Positions 44,782 to 55,792 of a DNA stretch of 64,000 nt are shown one piece after another. The stretch is from Gonocerus acuteangulatus (taxonomy: Eukaryota; Arthropoda; Insecta; Hemiptera; Coreidae), in contig OX328131.1 in assembly GCA_946811695.1 (NCBI GenBank), positions 12,247,141 through 12,311,140 on the forward strand. Reading direction: 5' to 3'. Each line of letters begins with the position of its first letter. Within the stretch, counting starts at the first letter, position 1. Both the position numbers and the translations under genes were made by a program. The notes under the pieces are model-generated. The model was not told where the DNA came from. It made no database searches and saw nothing but the letters and a program-made list of their open reading frames with translations.

Positions 44782-45215
44782 TGTAGTGTGTTTTTCCGAC
44801 AAACCAGCTCAGTTATTTTTCAATCCATTCCTCCAAAATAAATTAAATAGCAAACATATATTCATTATTTACTCATGGCGGATGAATATATAACAGTATT
44901 TAAAATAATCTAAATTATGGCTAGCTATTGTTTTTAATGTACAAATACATACATTAAAATGTATGTAAAATAAAAAAACACTATCACTGCTTCTTCTGCG
45001 CGACCGGTGTTTTGCAGAGATTTTTTCGACCTCCAATAATTTAAGAAAACGTTTTCTTAAGCATTGAAAAAAATGTAAAATCCAACCTGAAATACAATCA
45101 TAACAGATTGTATCATTTTCCTTAATGCTGTACCGACAACATTTATTGTGGACAGATATTAGTGAGGACTTTGGAATAAGTAAATAAAACAATAAAATTA
45201 TTGGAAAATAAATAA
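44782..45215. other. Spacer downstream of gene F
   Basis: No gene recognised. Confidence 0.5.
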
Positions 45216-45221
45216 TTTATT
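45216..45221 (-). terminator. Poly(A) signal of gene F
   Basis: AATAAA on the minus strand about 110 nt after the stop. Confidence 0.75.
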
Positions 45222-45331
45222 GCTGATCGTATAGAATTATGGCATTTTAGAGGCAGTCTTAGTTGAAATTATGTATGTACGTTTAATTGTATTTGCGAGG
45301 TTGTAATTACTTCCACATTGAAGTTCATAAC

Positions 45332-47743
45332 TTAGTGGAGGAGGGCAGCGCCGTATCCATAGGCAGACCTGTATGCGAGAGGGGCGGCATAAGCTGGGGC
45401 GTGGGCAACAGCATAGGGAGCAGCGACGGGGGCAGCGTAGGAGATGGCTGGAGCGTGGGCGACAGCAGCGACTGGAGCAACAGCCCTGACGGTGGAGCTG
45501 GTCCTGTAGGTGTTAGCATAGGAGGTGGCTACTGGAGCATGGGCGACGGCGAGGGGAGCGGCAGCGTAGGAGACAGCTGGAGCGTGGGCAACAGCGAGAG
45601 GGGCGGCTACTGGAGCGGCGTAGGAGACTGCTGGAGCGTATGCAGGAGCGGCATAAGCTGGAGCGTATGCTGGGGCGGCGTAGGAGATTGGAGCTCCAAT
45701 AAGTCCAGCGGATGCGGAGGCAACAGCGGCCAAAAGAAGAACCTGTTAAAAGAAGGAAATCCATTTATATAAAAAGGTTTAACCAATAATATTAAACTCT
45801 AGAAATACTCAATGTCTTACAAATTATGAATTCTGGTTTGCTATTCAACATAGCGCTAACTTAAGAACTACAAAATGTCCTTTTTTTTCGATTTTTTTTT
45901 TAATTATTATTTTGATTAAATGCTGTCTGTGCATTAATGTGAATATATATATACAGACATTTTTTTTAGATTTTTATATTATGAATAAGGCGTGAATTTT
46001 ACAAAATTTTAGAAATATTTACGCTGGAAGATATAAAGTAAACAGTTTTTACTCGACAAAAATATTATAGGAATACATTTTTTCATTAATGAACGAGGGC
46101 AAAGAAAAACTTAACTAACTAAAACCATTTTTTACGGACTATTTTTCTTAGGTTTAGTTGTTCATTTTACAACTCCTTTATGATATTTGATGGAATTACA
46201 AGCATTTTGTGAACTAAAAGTAATATTGTATACTTTAAATTGTATATTTAAGGAAGCTTTTCTAATCAATTCCATATCCTAGGAAAGAAATTAGTTGAAT
46301 AATTATCCGGATTTAGTTTTTGTTCTTGATATTTAGAAAACCCACTATAGCAAATTCTGTAGGTGTTTTTAATTTTAAACGGACCGCAAGCGATTGGAAT
46401 TTTGTATTCTTTAGCTACATTGAAGAGCTCAGTTTTCAATTTCATTTTGTCAGGTTTAATCAGGGCCAGAGGATCCGGATTTTTGGTTGAAACCAAAAAT
46501 CACAAATTTCTAAAAACTGTGAAATTCGTTTAACCATCTTCAAATCAATTTACGAACTAAACGTTGCAAATATGTTCATGCATTTATTTGAAAAAAAAAT
46601 CATGAGAAAACAAGTTTGTTAAATAATTTTTTTTTGTCTAAAATTTTAAAATATTCTTCCCTAAAACCGTGAGTTTGTTTAATGTCCACTTAGTGGTTGA
46701 CACAACAATAAAAAAGTCCGTCACGCAGGAGCTGCATAACTAAGCACTTTCCTCAGAATTTGGGTAGTGTAGACTGCTTTCCAGAACAATTTGCTTAAAA
46801 TATCCTACATAAATAAAATAAAAACATGAATAGTTCTCTTTTAATTTTGTAATGAGTAACTGATAAATTATTAATTTGCTTCCAGAGTTATGTTTACACG
46901 TAGTACCTACTGCACTACGTAATAAATACAAAAAACCTCATATTATCGTATTTTGATCTAACGCAGGAACCGGATACAGTCCCTCTAGCGCTCCTTGCGG
47001 CGCCTTTGTGAACCTATGTCTGGCTGCCTTTTCTATTGAAATATATTACAAAGTAAACCCCCCGATTCAGCTCATTTTTACAACACCTCTTTCTCATGAG
47101 TTACCCACGACGTATACCGCGTTTCGTTACAATAAAGCAGAAATTACTACCAGTATGAGTATATTAGTAATTTGGGTCCGGAGTAAACCCCCCTCCTAAA
47201 GAACCGATTTAGTTTATTTTTACAACACATATTTACCTGTAGATTACCACTACGAATACCGAGTTTCGTCGAAATATACCAAAAATCACGGTTGGTAGTG
47301 GCGAATTGGTATTGTGGGTCTGGAGTAAACCCCCCCCTCCTAATGAACCGATTTAGTTTATTTTTACAACACATATTTACCTGCAGATTACCACTATGAA
47401 TACCGAGTTTCGTCGAAATATACCAAAAATCATGGCTGGTAGTGGCGAATTGGTATTGTCGGTCCGGAGTAAACCCCCCCCCCCTCCTTATGAACCGATT
47501 TAGTTCATTTTTATATCTCACTTTTCTCTCTATATTACTACTACGAATACCAAGTTTCGTTGAAATATAACAAATATTACGGCTGAAATGGTCAAATTAG
47601 TGTTTTGGGCTCGGGGTAAACCCCCTCTTCCGGTGGACCGATTTTGGTGGTTAACGAACTCGTTCAATCGTTTGCTAATTGAATGCTATATACCAAGTTT
47701 CGTGACGAAAAAACAAAAACTCTGGCCGCTATCGTGTTAACAG

Positions 47744-47814
<71 letters not shown>

Positions 47815-49957
47815 TATATATAAATTTTAGCGGGGGTCATTTTCGGTGTCTACTAGGTAGGATCGATAAAGATTTGAAGAAATTTTTCAAAAATTCCGTC
47901 ATGAGTCCAACCTCAATAGCTACTTTCCTTCGGAGGAAAGTGCTAAAACGTGCTTTTACGAGATTTCTACTCTAGCTGTTAAATATTATTTTCAATAGTA
48001 TTTTAGAGTATATTTTTAATCAGCAAAGGGGTTCAATTACACTTTCAAATGATTTTAATCAGAGAATAAACACATACTCGAAGTGAATGTTTCGCTGAAA
48101 AAGGTAAATTAATCAAGAATATTTAAAAACTAAAGTAAATATGAAAATAAAATTTAATAGAAAAATTATTAAGCAGTCTGCTATCATGCGAGATGGATCG
48201 AATTCTCCACCCACTGTTGCGACTGTCTACTTAGAAATCTTGTCTGATCTGAGCACAAAAGCTTCAAATAATCTAAACTGGGATCATGTTTATAGTAAAT
48301 TTAATGCTTTTTCTGAAATATGGAAAGCTGTGGCTTTCGGGCACACGAGCTCTTCATGAAGTCTTAGCTTTAAATATAAAAATAAAGTCTATTTTGAGCA
48401 TTATTTCACTTTGAATCGGCTTGCACTGGGTGTACTTTAAGCTAGCTATCTTATACTTATGTTATATTGATAAATATTTAGGATAGTTTACTATTGTATT
48501 ATTACTTAGGGTAGTTTATAGTTGAGAAGGCCGAGATTTTTATAAAATAATAGGACATTCTATTAAATTCAAAATAATGTATATTATTTTTGACATACTA
48601 TTTCACTTTGAATTTATTGCACATGGATTACCCTAAGACAGCCATTTATGTCCTATGTTATACTGAATAATACTTAAGAATTTGTACATTTTTGTAGAGT
48701 TTTGATTTCAATTTATTATAAATTTGAATAGGGAAAACTGTGGCTTTCGGGCTCCCGGGCTTTTTTATAGAATCTTATTCAAAAATACCGTAGAACATTC
48801 TATTAAATATAAAAATAATGTATGATTATGTTTTTGAAGCGCTTTTTGAGTTCGAATTGAATTGCACTTGGAGTGCCCTAAGGCAGCCATCTAAGGCCTA
48901 TGTTATATTGAATTTTACTTACGTTTTGTAATTGTTTATAGCGTTGATGCTTTTAATTTATTATTTTATTTACCTAAAATTCTATTTAAATATACTATAC
49001 GAAATTAAATTTAAAAAATAATCTATAATTAAATTTTCCAACTAAAAAAAAAACTATAAAATGCGTTTTTTTTTTACTATTAAGTGTATTCCTCAGGGAG
49101 TACCTCGAGACAGCTACCTAAGACCTATGTTATATTTACTAGTACTTACGATCTTGTACATGTTTATAGCGTTGATGCTTTTAATTTATTCTATGTATTG
49201 GAATAAGGAAACCTGCGGCGATCTGGAACCCTGGCTTTACCTAAAAACCTATTTAAATATACTATACGAAATTAAATTTACAAAATAATCTATAATTAAA
49301 TTTTCCAACTAAAAAAAAAACTATAAAATGATTTTTTTTTTTACTATTAACTTTATTCCTCAGGGAGTACCTCAAGACAGCTACCTAAGACCTATGTTAT
49401 ATTTACTAGTACTTACGATCTTGTACATGTTTATAGCGTTGATGCTTTTAATTTATTCTATGTATTGGAATAAGGAAACCTGCGGCGATCTGGAACCCTG
49501 GCTTTACCTAAAAACCTATTTAAATATACTATACGAAATTAAATTTACAAAATAATCTATAATTAAATTTTCCAACTAAAAAAAAAACTATAAAATGATT
49601 TTTTTTTTACTATTAACTTTATTCCTCAGGGAGTACCTCAAGACAGCTACCTAAGACCTATGTTATATTGAATAGCACTTACGATCTTGTACATGTTGAT
49701 AGTGTTGATGCTTTTAATTTATTCTATATATTGGAATAAGGAAACCTGCGGCTATCAGGAGCCCTGGCTTTACCTAAAATCCTATTTAAATATACCATAC
49801 CAAATTAAATTAAAAAAATAAGCTATAATTACATTTTTCAAGTAAAAAAACTGTAAAATGCGATTTTTTATACTATACATTGTATTCCTCAGGGAGTACC
49901 TCAAGACAGCTACCTAAGACCTATGTTATATTTACTCGTACTTACGATCTTGTACAT
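45332..49957 (-). CDS. Cuticular protein gene F, two exons, long intron
   Basis: Exon 2 is 45332-45742 (acceptor CTTTTAACAG). Exon 1 is assigned to 49946-49957 (Met-Tyr-Lys-Ile, then GTAAGT) because it alone of four near-identical candidates has a TATA box upstream. The intron is 4203 bp. The product would be 140 aa: signal peptide [16 protein letters not shown], then an extra N-terminal block ([20 protein letters not shown]) absent in A-E, then the common repeats and [14 protein letters not shown] core, ending in ALLH where the others have ALVH. Last-third identity with A-D at the nucleotide level is very high, suggesting conversion between F and the others. Alternative first exons at 49683-49694, 49417-49428 and 49150-49161 cannot be excluded. 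Confidence 0.8.
45743..46709. other. Intronic AT-rich DNA of gene F
   Basis: A 76-codon minus-strand frame (46266-46496, with [19 protein letters not shown]) is not recognised and could be a transposon remnant. Nothing else seen. Confidence 0.4.
46710..46990 (-). repeat. Diverged, 5S-less relative of the 5S-headed element
   Basis: Read on the minus strand this matches the body and tail of 37906-38169 (tttgcttccagagttatg reversed, GCAGTCTACACTACCCAAAT, GCAGCTCCTGCGTGACGGAC + TTTTTT), but the 5S block is missing. Inside the intron of gene F. Confidence 0.7.
47060..47650. repeat. Tandem repeat of about 145 bp, about four units
   Basis: GAACCGATTTAGTTTATTTT recurs at 47202, 47346 and 47493 with GAGTAAACCCCCCTCCTAA before each and CGAATACCGAGTTTCGTCG within. 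Shared with 22.9-24.5 kb; part of the Helitron-like family. Confidence 0.75.
47751..47822. repeat. (TA)n microsatellite
   Basis: Long TA array following ACAGACACATACATATA. Confidence 0.9.
47823..48315. other. Intronic DNA
   Basis: No recognised gene. Up to about 47950 it matches the end of the 24.5-kb repeat (cgggggtcattttcggtg). Confidence 0.45.
48316..49957 (-). repeat. Tandem array of the exon-1 region of gene F
   Basis: A unit of about 265 bp is repeated at least six times. Each of the four right-hand units carries the 12-nt exon ATGTACAAGATC followed by GTAAG (49150-49161, 49417-49428, 49683-49694, 49946-49957; spacing 267, 266, 263). The next units to the left are decayed (ATGTACAAATTC at about 48680-48691 and an unrecognisable one near 48920). 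Divergence grows with distance from the promoter, as expected if new units arise at the promoter end. Confidence 0.85.
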
Positions 49958-50012
49958 GTTTGTAGTGTTGAGTTAGTACTGCAGACTAATGTAGACTACG
50001 AGAAGGTACTGG

Positions 50013-50021
50013 CTATATATA
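50013..50021 (-). promoter_or_regulatory. TATA box of gene F
   Basis: TATATATAG on the minus strand, about 60 nt before the exon-1 ATG at 49957. CAAGGACAGTCTCCC just upstream resembles the CAAGGACGGTACC block of the other genes; the GC box and AAGGTCA are not recognisable. Confidence 0.65.
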
Positions 50022-50439
50022 CTCCTTAGGGAGACTGTCCTTGTTCGAACGGGGGTTGCCTTGTGCAACATAGGCACGCCCTCCTTGTCGGGTCCTCTCC
50101 TCTCTTTTAGGACGCGATCCCAGCGAATCCTCAAATATTTTAATGCATTTATAAAAATTGATAATTCGGAAATCTTGAGAACTTAATTTTTAAAATGTTA
50201 AAGTTTGAAAAACTAAATCTGCCTGGTATTTTTTACATTAGGGCTGCCAGTTACTTTTTATCACCAAATGATTACTTTAAAATTAATCCTCACTATTTCA
50301 TTTTTCAAAATAAATTAAACCATATGACACCAATTTTTTTTAACAAAAATCATTTTTATTTTTTCACAAATGGAAGAAAACAAATTTGTTTGAAGCCTTC
50401 TGCTTAAATTCAGGAACATAAATATGCTTTAGGTCCACC
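50022..50439. other. Upstream region of gene F
   Basis: No gene; contains GTTCGAACGGGGGTTGCC near 50045. A 70-codon AT-rich frame (50195-50407) is not convincing. Confidence 0.4.
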
Positions 50440-50812
50440 CGACACACCTATGTAATGTACTGTATAACATATAGTCTTCTTTTTCGTACATGGCCACCGC
50501 GAATGCGCGAACGCCGGCGGACACCTTCTTGATACGCTTTTTTGTAACACTAGGTCCACCCGATAAACCTATGCAATGTACATACAGTCGTACATGGCCA
50601 CTGCGCATACGCGAACGCCAGTGACACACGCAAACTCCAGTAGGAACCTTTTTGTGACACATACAGTGTTTTTTTTTTCATACATGGCCACTGCTCATGC
50701 GCGAACGCCAGCAGACACTTTTTTGAGACACTTACAGTCTTCTTATTCGTACATGCCCACTGCAGATGCGCGATCGCCAGCGGACACTTGTGACACTTTT
50801 TTGTAAAGTTTT
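50440..50812. repeat. Degenerate tandem repeat with GCGCATGCGC-like core
   Basis: Four or five imperfect units share CGTACATGGCCACTGC, then GCATGCGCGAACGCCAGC, then GACACTTTTTTG. The GC-rich core stands out from the AT-rich surroundings and resembles an NRF1/EWG-type site. Confidence 0.75.
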
Positions 50813-51317
50813 TTTTTCCAATTAAGTCACCACTAAAGCATATTTATGCTAAAAGTAAATAAATAAATAAAAAATAAAATTAAAATGCGATGTCTTGGTA
50901 CGGCTTGAAGGGTCAGGCTGTAGGTTATCCAAGGTGGTAATTTGTCACTGACACCAATCATATTGATATAATATTTGCATATATTCTTATAAATCTCGAA
51001 ACCATTTACCTAGCACATATATGTAAGCATCTATCTGAAGGCTTATTAAATTTCCTAAAAGTAAAGTTCATAGGCGATTTTTGATAGAGTGGCATCATTC
51101 GAAGAAATCAGTGTTTAAATGGTTGTGTTGACAAAGATCTTGGTTCAATTTGAGATTCTAATTTACATTTTTCACGAATATTAAGACAAAAATTATCTGT
51201 TTCTATTCTAAATTTTTAAAATGATACGAGATAACTAACTTGACAAAGTTGGACTTTTTATTACATTTATCCAGATTTATGTGAAATTTAATATTTCTTC
51301 TGTTTACTTGTTTCGTT
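50813..51317. other. AT-rich spacer
   Basis: No gene or element recognised. Confidence 0.5.
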
Positions 51318-52024
51318 TTTAGCGCGGTTCCTCCCTCCCCCATAGGGAGGAACCCCGCTTGTAAGGTTACCCACATGACGCAATCCGGAAGTGCCGACTA
51401 GAAAACTTTGCGTTTCAGAACCCCTAGAGAACGAAAATAACGATGGTTCAAATTTGTATTATTTTATTAACAGACATGAAACATGAGACATTTTGGTAAC
51501 TTTGTATAGTTTCCTTAATATCTCGAAAACGGTTGAGAATCTTGGTAAGCGGAAGGTCACCATTCAAAAGCTTACTAAATACTCTACAAAAAAGGTTCTG
51601 AAGGAAGTTTTAATAAGGCGTAGGCGATGTCAATCGGAGAAATAAGTGCATAAAACTTTAAAGTAATTGATTTCGTTTGTTCGAACGGTTCTTTTTGTCT
51701 GTTTTTATTCCTTGTTATTTTTGTATTGCTTATAGTTGGATAATGTATTTGACAATAAAACAGGTTAAGTAAAATAAGAAAAACAATTTAATGTTAGAGA
51801 TATAGCTTTCAAGAGAGAGATTCAAAGACCTTGACTATATTCAACTGCCAAGCGGGGGCCTTTCTGGGGTGGCCGACCCGTACAGGTAAGATCATAAATC
51901 AAGACATTTCAAGAAAGGTGGAACAAAAATAATAACTGTTTCTATTTTAATCTTTCCAAATGAGACTAGGGACAAGAACGGAACCGCGCTAAGATGATGC
52001 AGTTCCTGCGAGTCGGACTTTTTT
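51318..52024. mobile_element. Dispersed element X, copy 1
   Basis: Begins with a strong GC-rich hairpin (GGTTCCTCCCT...AGGGAGGAACC, 51319-51359) and ends with the tail GCAGTTCCTGCGAGTCGGAC + T run. The body (gtttcagaacccctagag, aatatctcgaaaacgg, caatcggagaaataagtg) recurs at 57417-58427 and 60080-60857. Reversed, the hairpin followed by GCGCTAA looks like a Helitron-type 3' end, but this is not settled. No coding capacity. Confidence 0.7.
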
Positions 52025-52220
52025 ACATTCTTCGTTTGCAATTTTAAAATTTTATAGGGTGTACTTTTCAATTATTCTTTAATTTTATAATCGCTCTTTA
52101 CTTTACATTTTATGTTTTAGTTTTAATACTCTTTAATTTTGATAGCATTCTCCTGGTTTAATAGATCAAATCACCCAAGTAAATCAAATAAATAAATATT
52201 CAAATCTCACCGGATATAAC

Positions 52221-52426
52221 TATCCCTGTGGTTTAGTGGCTAACTCGCTGGATTCTCTTGCGGGGGATGTTGGTTCAAATCCCGACTTTTAGAAGTTGAC
52301 ATTTTCAGCGATGGGGTAGCTAAAAACAGCTCCCTGCTCCGCCATGGGTGTTTATAAAGGGCGACACCCTGTAGATAACCCGGCTCTAAATGTCTGTAAA
52401 CAGATGCGCCGTAAAAAAAAAAAAAA
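52221..52426 (+). repeat. tRNA-derived SINE, family 2
   Basis: A box TGGTTTAGTGGC (52229-52240), B box GGTTCAAATCCC (52272-52283), body, then CAGATGCGCCGT and an A-tail. About 200 bp. Matching tail at 2280-2420 (minus). Confidence 0.85.
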
Positions 52427-52489
52427 TGACCACGGAAACAACATAAGGAATATATCGTGTCACTTGGCAACATGATAAACACCGATATA

Positions 52490-52971
52490 TAGGCTTGCCA
52501 TATTTTTGGTGAGTGAAACCGGGACATTAATAAGGGATGGGCATACCGTGGGAGGGAGGTTATGGAATAAAAGTGGTACAAATAACAAGCAAAATGGTGA
52601 GTTTTAAGCCATTTTTGAAGCCTCGCAATTATCGGGAGTTAGGAACCTGGTATCTTAAAGTGTTTGTCTACCGACTTTATAAAGATAAAAAGGAATTTTT
52701 GCTACTTAATTTACGCTTGTCTCCGTTGTTCATGTAGTTCCAGCGTTTGCTCACAGTTAAAATACTTCACATTTCATTGATTTTGTGTGCGGTAGTCAAA
52801 AATGTTCATTGTAAAAAATTAACCGATTCACAAAAGGTTCTTGAAAACATAAATTCATTACTTTTTACATCTTACAACCGTCCCGGTAGATTTATAAAAC
52901 CGGCCCGGACACCGGGACAAGAGCAGAATACCGGGACTGTCCCGGTCAAACCGGGACGTATGGCAAGCCTA
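52490..52971. mobile_element. DNA transposon remnant with TAGGCTTGCCATA ends
   Basis: 482 bp; left TAGGCTTGCCATA...AAACCGGGACA and right (reversed) TAGGCTTGCCATACGTCCCG. The right end has several CCGGGAC palindromic subterminal repeats. No target duplication of clear length, no transposase; superfamily not assigned. Confidence 0.65.
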
Positions 52972-53035
52972 CCCATTTAGCGAAGCATTGTAATGGTAAA
53001 AATAAGAAATTAAAAAAAATAATTATCGAATTTCC

Positions 53036-53302
53036 GGGCTAGGTGGAAAGTTAAATAATAAAATCTTTACTAAATAGTTACACTAACTTTAATTCGTCCC
53101 TACATGCTTCACAACTTTTTTGTTCAGCCCGTGCCCCTACTAGTAGAAGGTTCGCCTCCTCAAGTTGAGGCTGTATGTTTTATTTTGTAACTTGTTCCCC
53201 TGTAGAGGCCACAAAAAGGTATAAAACATGTAGGGAGGAAATGAAGTTAGTGTAACGATCAAGTGAAGCTTTTATTATTTTACCTTCCGCCTAGTAAGAA
53301 AA
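53036..53302. mobile_element. Foldback MITE
   Basis: Imperfect arms of about 80 bp (53036-53115 and 53215-53302; AGTTACACTAACTT and complement, AATAATAAAA and complement) around a central part of about 100 bp. No coding. Confidence 0.65.
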
Positions 53303-53660
53303 TTCGAAGATTATGTAAAGTCTCAGCTGAAAAATAATTTAAAAAATCATAATTTGGGTCACCTTTCGTAAAGGTTAAAATAATTTGACCTCGAAGCTTT
53401 AAGGTCAAATTTCTCAGTTATTCCGAGTATTCTGCAGTATTTACCTTTTAAGGTTAACCTTTTGTAGGAAAGAGAAGATGCACCATAATGGAATCGAGAC
53501 AGGACATAAGGTGCAATCTACTGACCAAGATAGCTCTTCATGGCGTTTACCTTATCTAGGAGTCCGTTTATAGGCATTCTTACCAGCGGCAAGACCACTT
53601 CAGGCTAGTCGGCTTACTTGCATCTCCAGAAAATAGAGTCATTATTCTTAGAAACTATTT
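53303..53660. promoter_or_regulatory. Cluster of AGGT(C/T)A half-sites
   Basis: Between 53357 and 53465 there are at least six AGGTCA/AGGTTA half-sites in both orientations, including TTTGACCT-n9-AAGGTCAAA, ACCTTTCGTAAAGGT and TTTTAAGGTTAACCTTTT. Such half-sites bind nuclear receptors. No gene is near, so function is speculative. Confidence 0.35.
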
Positions 53661-53711
53661 TTAAAAAGCCTGGCTTGCAAGAAATGCGTCATTTTAGCGC
53701 GTTTCCATAAA
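53661..53711 (-). repeat. Dispersed tail motif, diverged copy
   Basis: Reversed, it gives GAAACGCGCTAAAATGACGC followed by ATTTCTTGCAAGCCAGGC and a T run. Confidence 0.55.
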
Positions 53712-54065
53712 GATCTTAACCCTAGTGAGATTTTGAAGCCTCAAAATATATATAGCTAATAATTTGGGAAAAATGTAAACACCCACTCGCAGTAGTAGAG
53801 GAAATTCAAGACTTCCGCCTCTTTGACTTCGCACAACAAATAACAACAAAAACTGTTCCTCGTTTTACTGGCAAATTAATATTACTACTAAAGTAATGTA
53901 AACGAAATAAAACTAAGGAAGTCACAAACACAAAAAAACGTTCAAAGAACGAAACAAACACTTTCGACGTTTTAGCTCTTTTTTATCCGATTGACATCGC
54001 ACCATCGAAAATAGCTTCAGATTGTTTTTTGTAGAGCATTTAGTAAGCTTTCGAGTGGTCGCTGT
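53712..54065. other. Dispersed-repeat DNA
   Basis: No gene. 53960-54050 (GACATCGCACCATCGAAAAT) is the Helitron-like body block also at 23.27 and 6.63 kb. Confidence 0.5.
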
Positions 54066-54212
54066 CCACCGCTGTCTGTCTGTTTGATTGTTCCTTATAC
54101 CAATTCACACCGTTTGACCGATTTTGACGTAACTTGGTACACAGGTAGATCTTGTTACGGGGATTGTCATAGGCAGAAAGTAGGTGTAGCATTGCACACT
54201 GGGGAATAGCTA

Positions 54213-54214
<2 letters not shown>
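54066..54214 (+). mobile_element. Helitron-like 3' fragment
   Basis: ACACCGTTTGACCGATTTTG ... AAGTAGGTGTAGCATTGCAC ... GAATAGCTAGT corresponds to the last unit and end of 36430-37348. Confidence 0.65.

Positions 54215-54215
<1 letters not shown>

Positions 54216-54275
<60 letters not shown>
54216..54275. repeat. (TA)n microsatellite
   Basis: TA array following the Helitron-type terminus. Confidence 0.9.
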
Positions 54276-54277
<2 letters not shown>

Positions 54278-54593
54278 AACCACCGTTATTTTCGAGATCT
54301 ATGGGTTTTCTGAGAGGGAGGAACCGCCCTAAAAAGGGTGCCTGAAATCCCAAAGTGTCGGTTTGACGACTGATAGAAACAAAATAAGTAAGTGAGAAGC
54401 ACGCTTGCATTATTTGTTGTTAATGGCGATACGAAACGAGTTATTTCCGCTTGTGTACTGCTAGGTTCCAGCTAGTTGCGTTGTTGCGCGCCATTCTCGC
54501 TTTTCCATCGAAATGTTTTTTTCAGTGGTCGTTTAAATATTTCACGAAATATAAAATCAGCAACTTCAAATTGTTTCAATTCCAACCCTTCCA

Positions 54594-54977
54594 AATAACT
54601 CAAAGGATCAAGGAACAAATAACTCAAAGGATCAAGAAACAAATAACTCAAAGGATCAAGAAACAAATAACTCAAAGGATCAAGGAACAAAAAACTCAAA
54701 GGATCAAGGAACAAATAACTCAAAGGATCAAAGAACAAATAACTCAAAGGATCAAGAAAGAAATAACTCAAAGGATCAAGAAACAAATAACTCAAAGGAT
54801 CAAGAAACAAATAACTCAAAGGATCAAGGAACAAATAAATCAAAGGATCAAAGAACAAATAACTCAAAGGATCAAGGAACAAATAACTCAAAGGATCAGG
54901 AAACAAATAACTCAAAGGATCAAGGAACAAATAACTCAAAGGATCAAGGAACAAATAACTCAAAGGATCAAGGAACA
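54594..54977. repeat. 24-bp minisatellite, 16 units
   Basis: Unit CAAATAACTCAAAGGATCAA + GGAA, 16 copies with few changes. Because 24 is a multiple of three the array is open on both strands (ITQRIKEQ repeated on plus, FLDPLSYL on minus). Neither long frame has an ATG before the array, so translation is not supported. Confidence 0.95.
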
Positions 54978-55435
54978 AAAACGCACAAGTCATACTTTTA
55001 TTTTTCACTTATTTATTTTATGTATTTATTTGTTTTACGAGCTTCGCGACGAGGGCGACTTGCTCTTTTTTTTAAGATACAGTAAAAAATACAAATTTAT
55101 ATGTTCACAATTATCAGTAACTCATAGTACTATATACAACAAAAGTTTAAGGAGAGCATGCGACAAAAGTTAGTAGGTTTGTGTTAAGAATTAATTGCTA
55201 AACATTATTTAGAGCCTTACTATTTGAACTATAGTTAATGTATTTACATAACTTATCACTAAAACTAACTGTCATTATTTAATTATTTATTAGGTCATGG
55301 AGGACGCTGCTACATGTTGTGGTTTTCCATTAATGACCAAGTAAAATTGAATAATAATTACATAATAAGTAAAAAAAATAAATAAATAAAAAACAAATTA
55401 TAATTTTTCAGTTAAAAAAACATGTCCTTAGACTT
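54978..55435. other. AT-rich spacer
   Basis: No gene recognised; ends with the left target duplication of the SINE. Confidence 0.5.
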
Positions 55436-55783
55436 GTCAAATCAGTCCCGTAAAAGGCCACGAGGGCCCTGAGGGGCAGATACTGTAGAAGTATCTGACT
55501 CACGTCCATACGACACACTAGGGAGATAGTGTGGTCAGTACTATGCTCCGGCCGCCTGATTTTCCCCTTGGCTGCTTCGACTGCTGGAGTCATTAGCACC
55601 CAAGGTACCCATTATTAAATTTATTAAAGGCTGGGTTGGCCTAGGGACGGTCAGGGAGGCCGAATTCAACCCATGAACGAAGACAATAGAAGAAAAAATC
55701 TTTAGTGTTAGCTCGGGATTTGAACTCAGGCCTCCAGCTTATTAGTCCAGTGCTCTACCACTGAGCTAACCTTGCCCCCCGTC
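55436..55783 (-). repeat. tRNA-derived SINE, family 1, copy 2 (best preserved)
   Basis: The minus strand starts GGGGGGCAAGGTTAGCTCAG, with A box TTAGCTCAGTGGTAGAGC and B box GAGTTCAAATCCC, the body CCCAGCCTTTAATAAATTTA, and the end GGGACTGATTTG. The 8-bp direct repeat TTAGACTT flanks it (55428-55435 and 55785-55792). Confidence 0.87.
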
Positions 55784-55792
55784 TTTAGACTT

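Noticed and set aside
49061..49555. Two 75-codon plus-strand frames with [18 protein letters not shown], resembling an RT GVPQG motif
   Set aside because: They lie antisense to the exon-1 repeat units of gene F. The likeness to reverse transcriptase is short and no neighbouring RT motif is present, so I treat it as chance or at most an ancient fragment.
54451..55173. 240-codon frame containing the 24-bp minisatellite, as a gene
   Set aside because: No ATG start before the repeat, no splice or promoter signals, and an equally open frame on the other strand.
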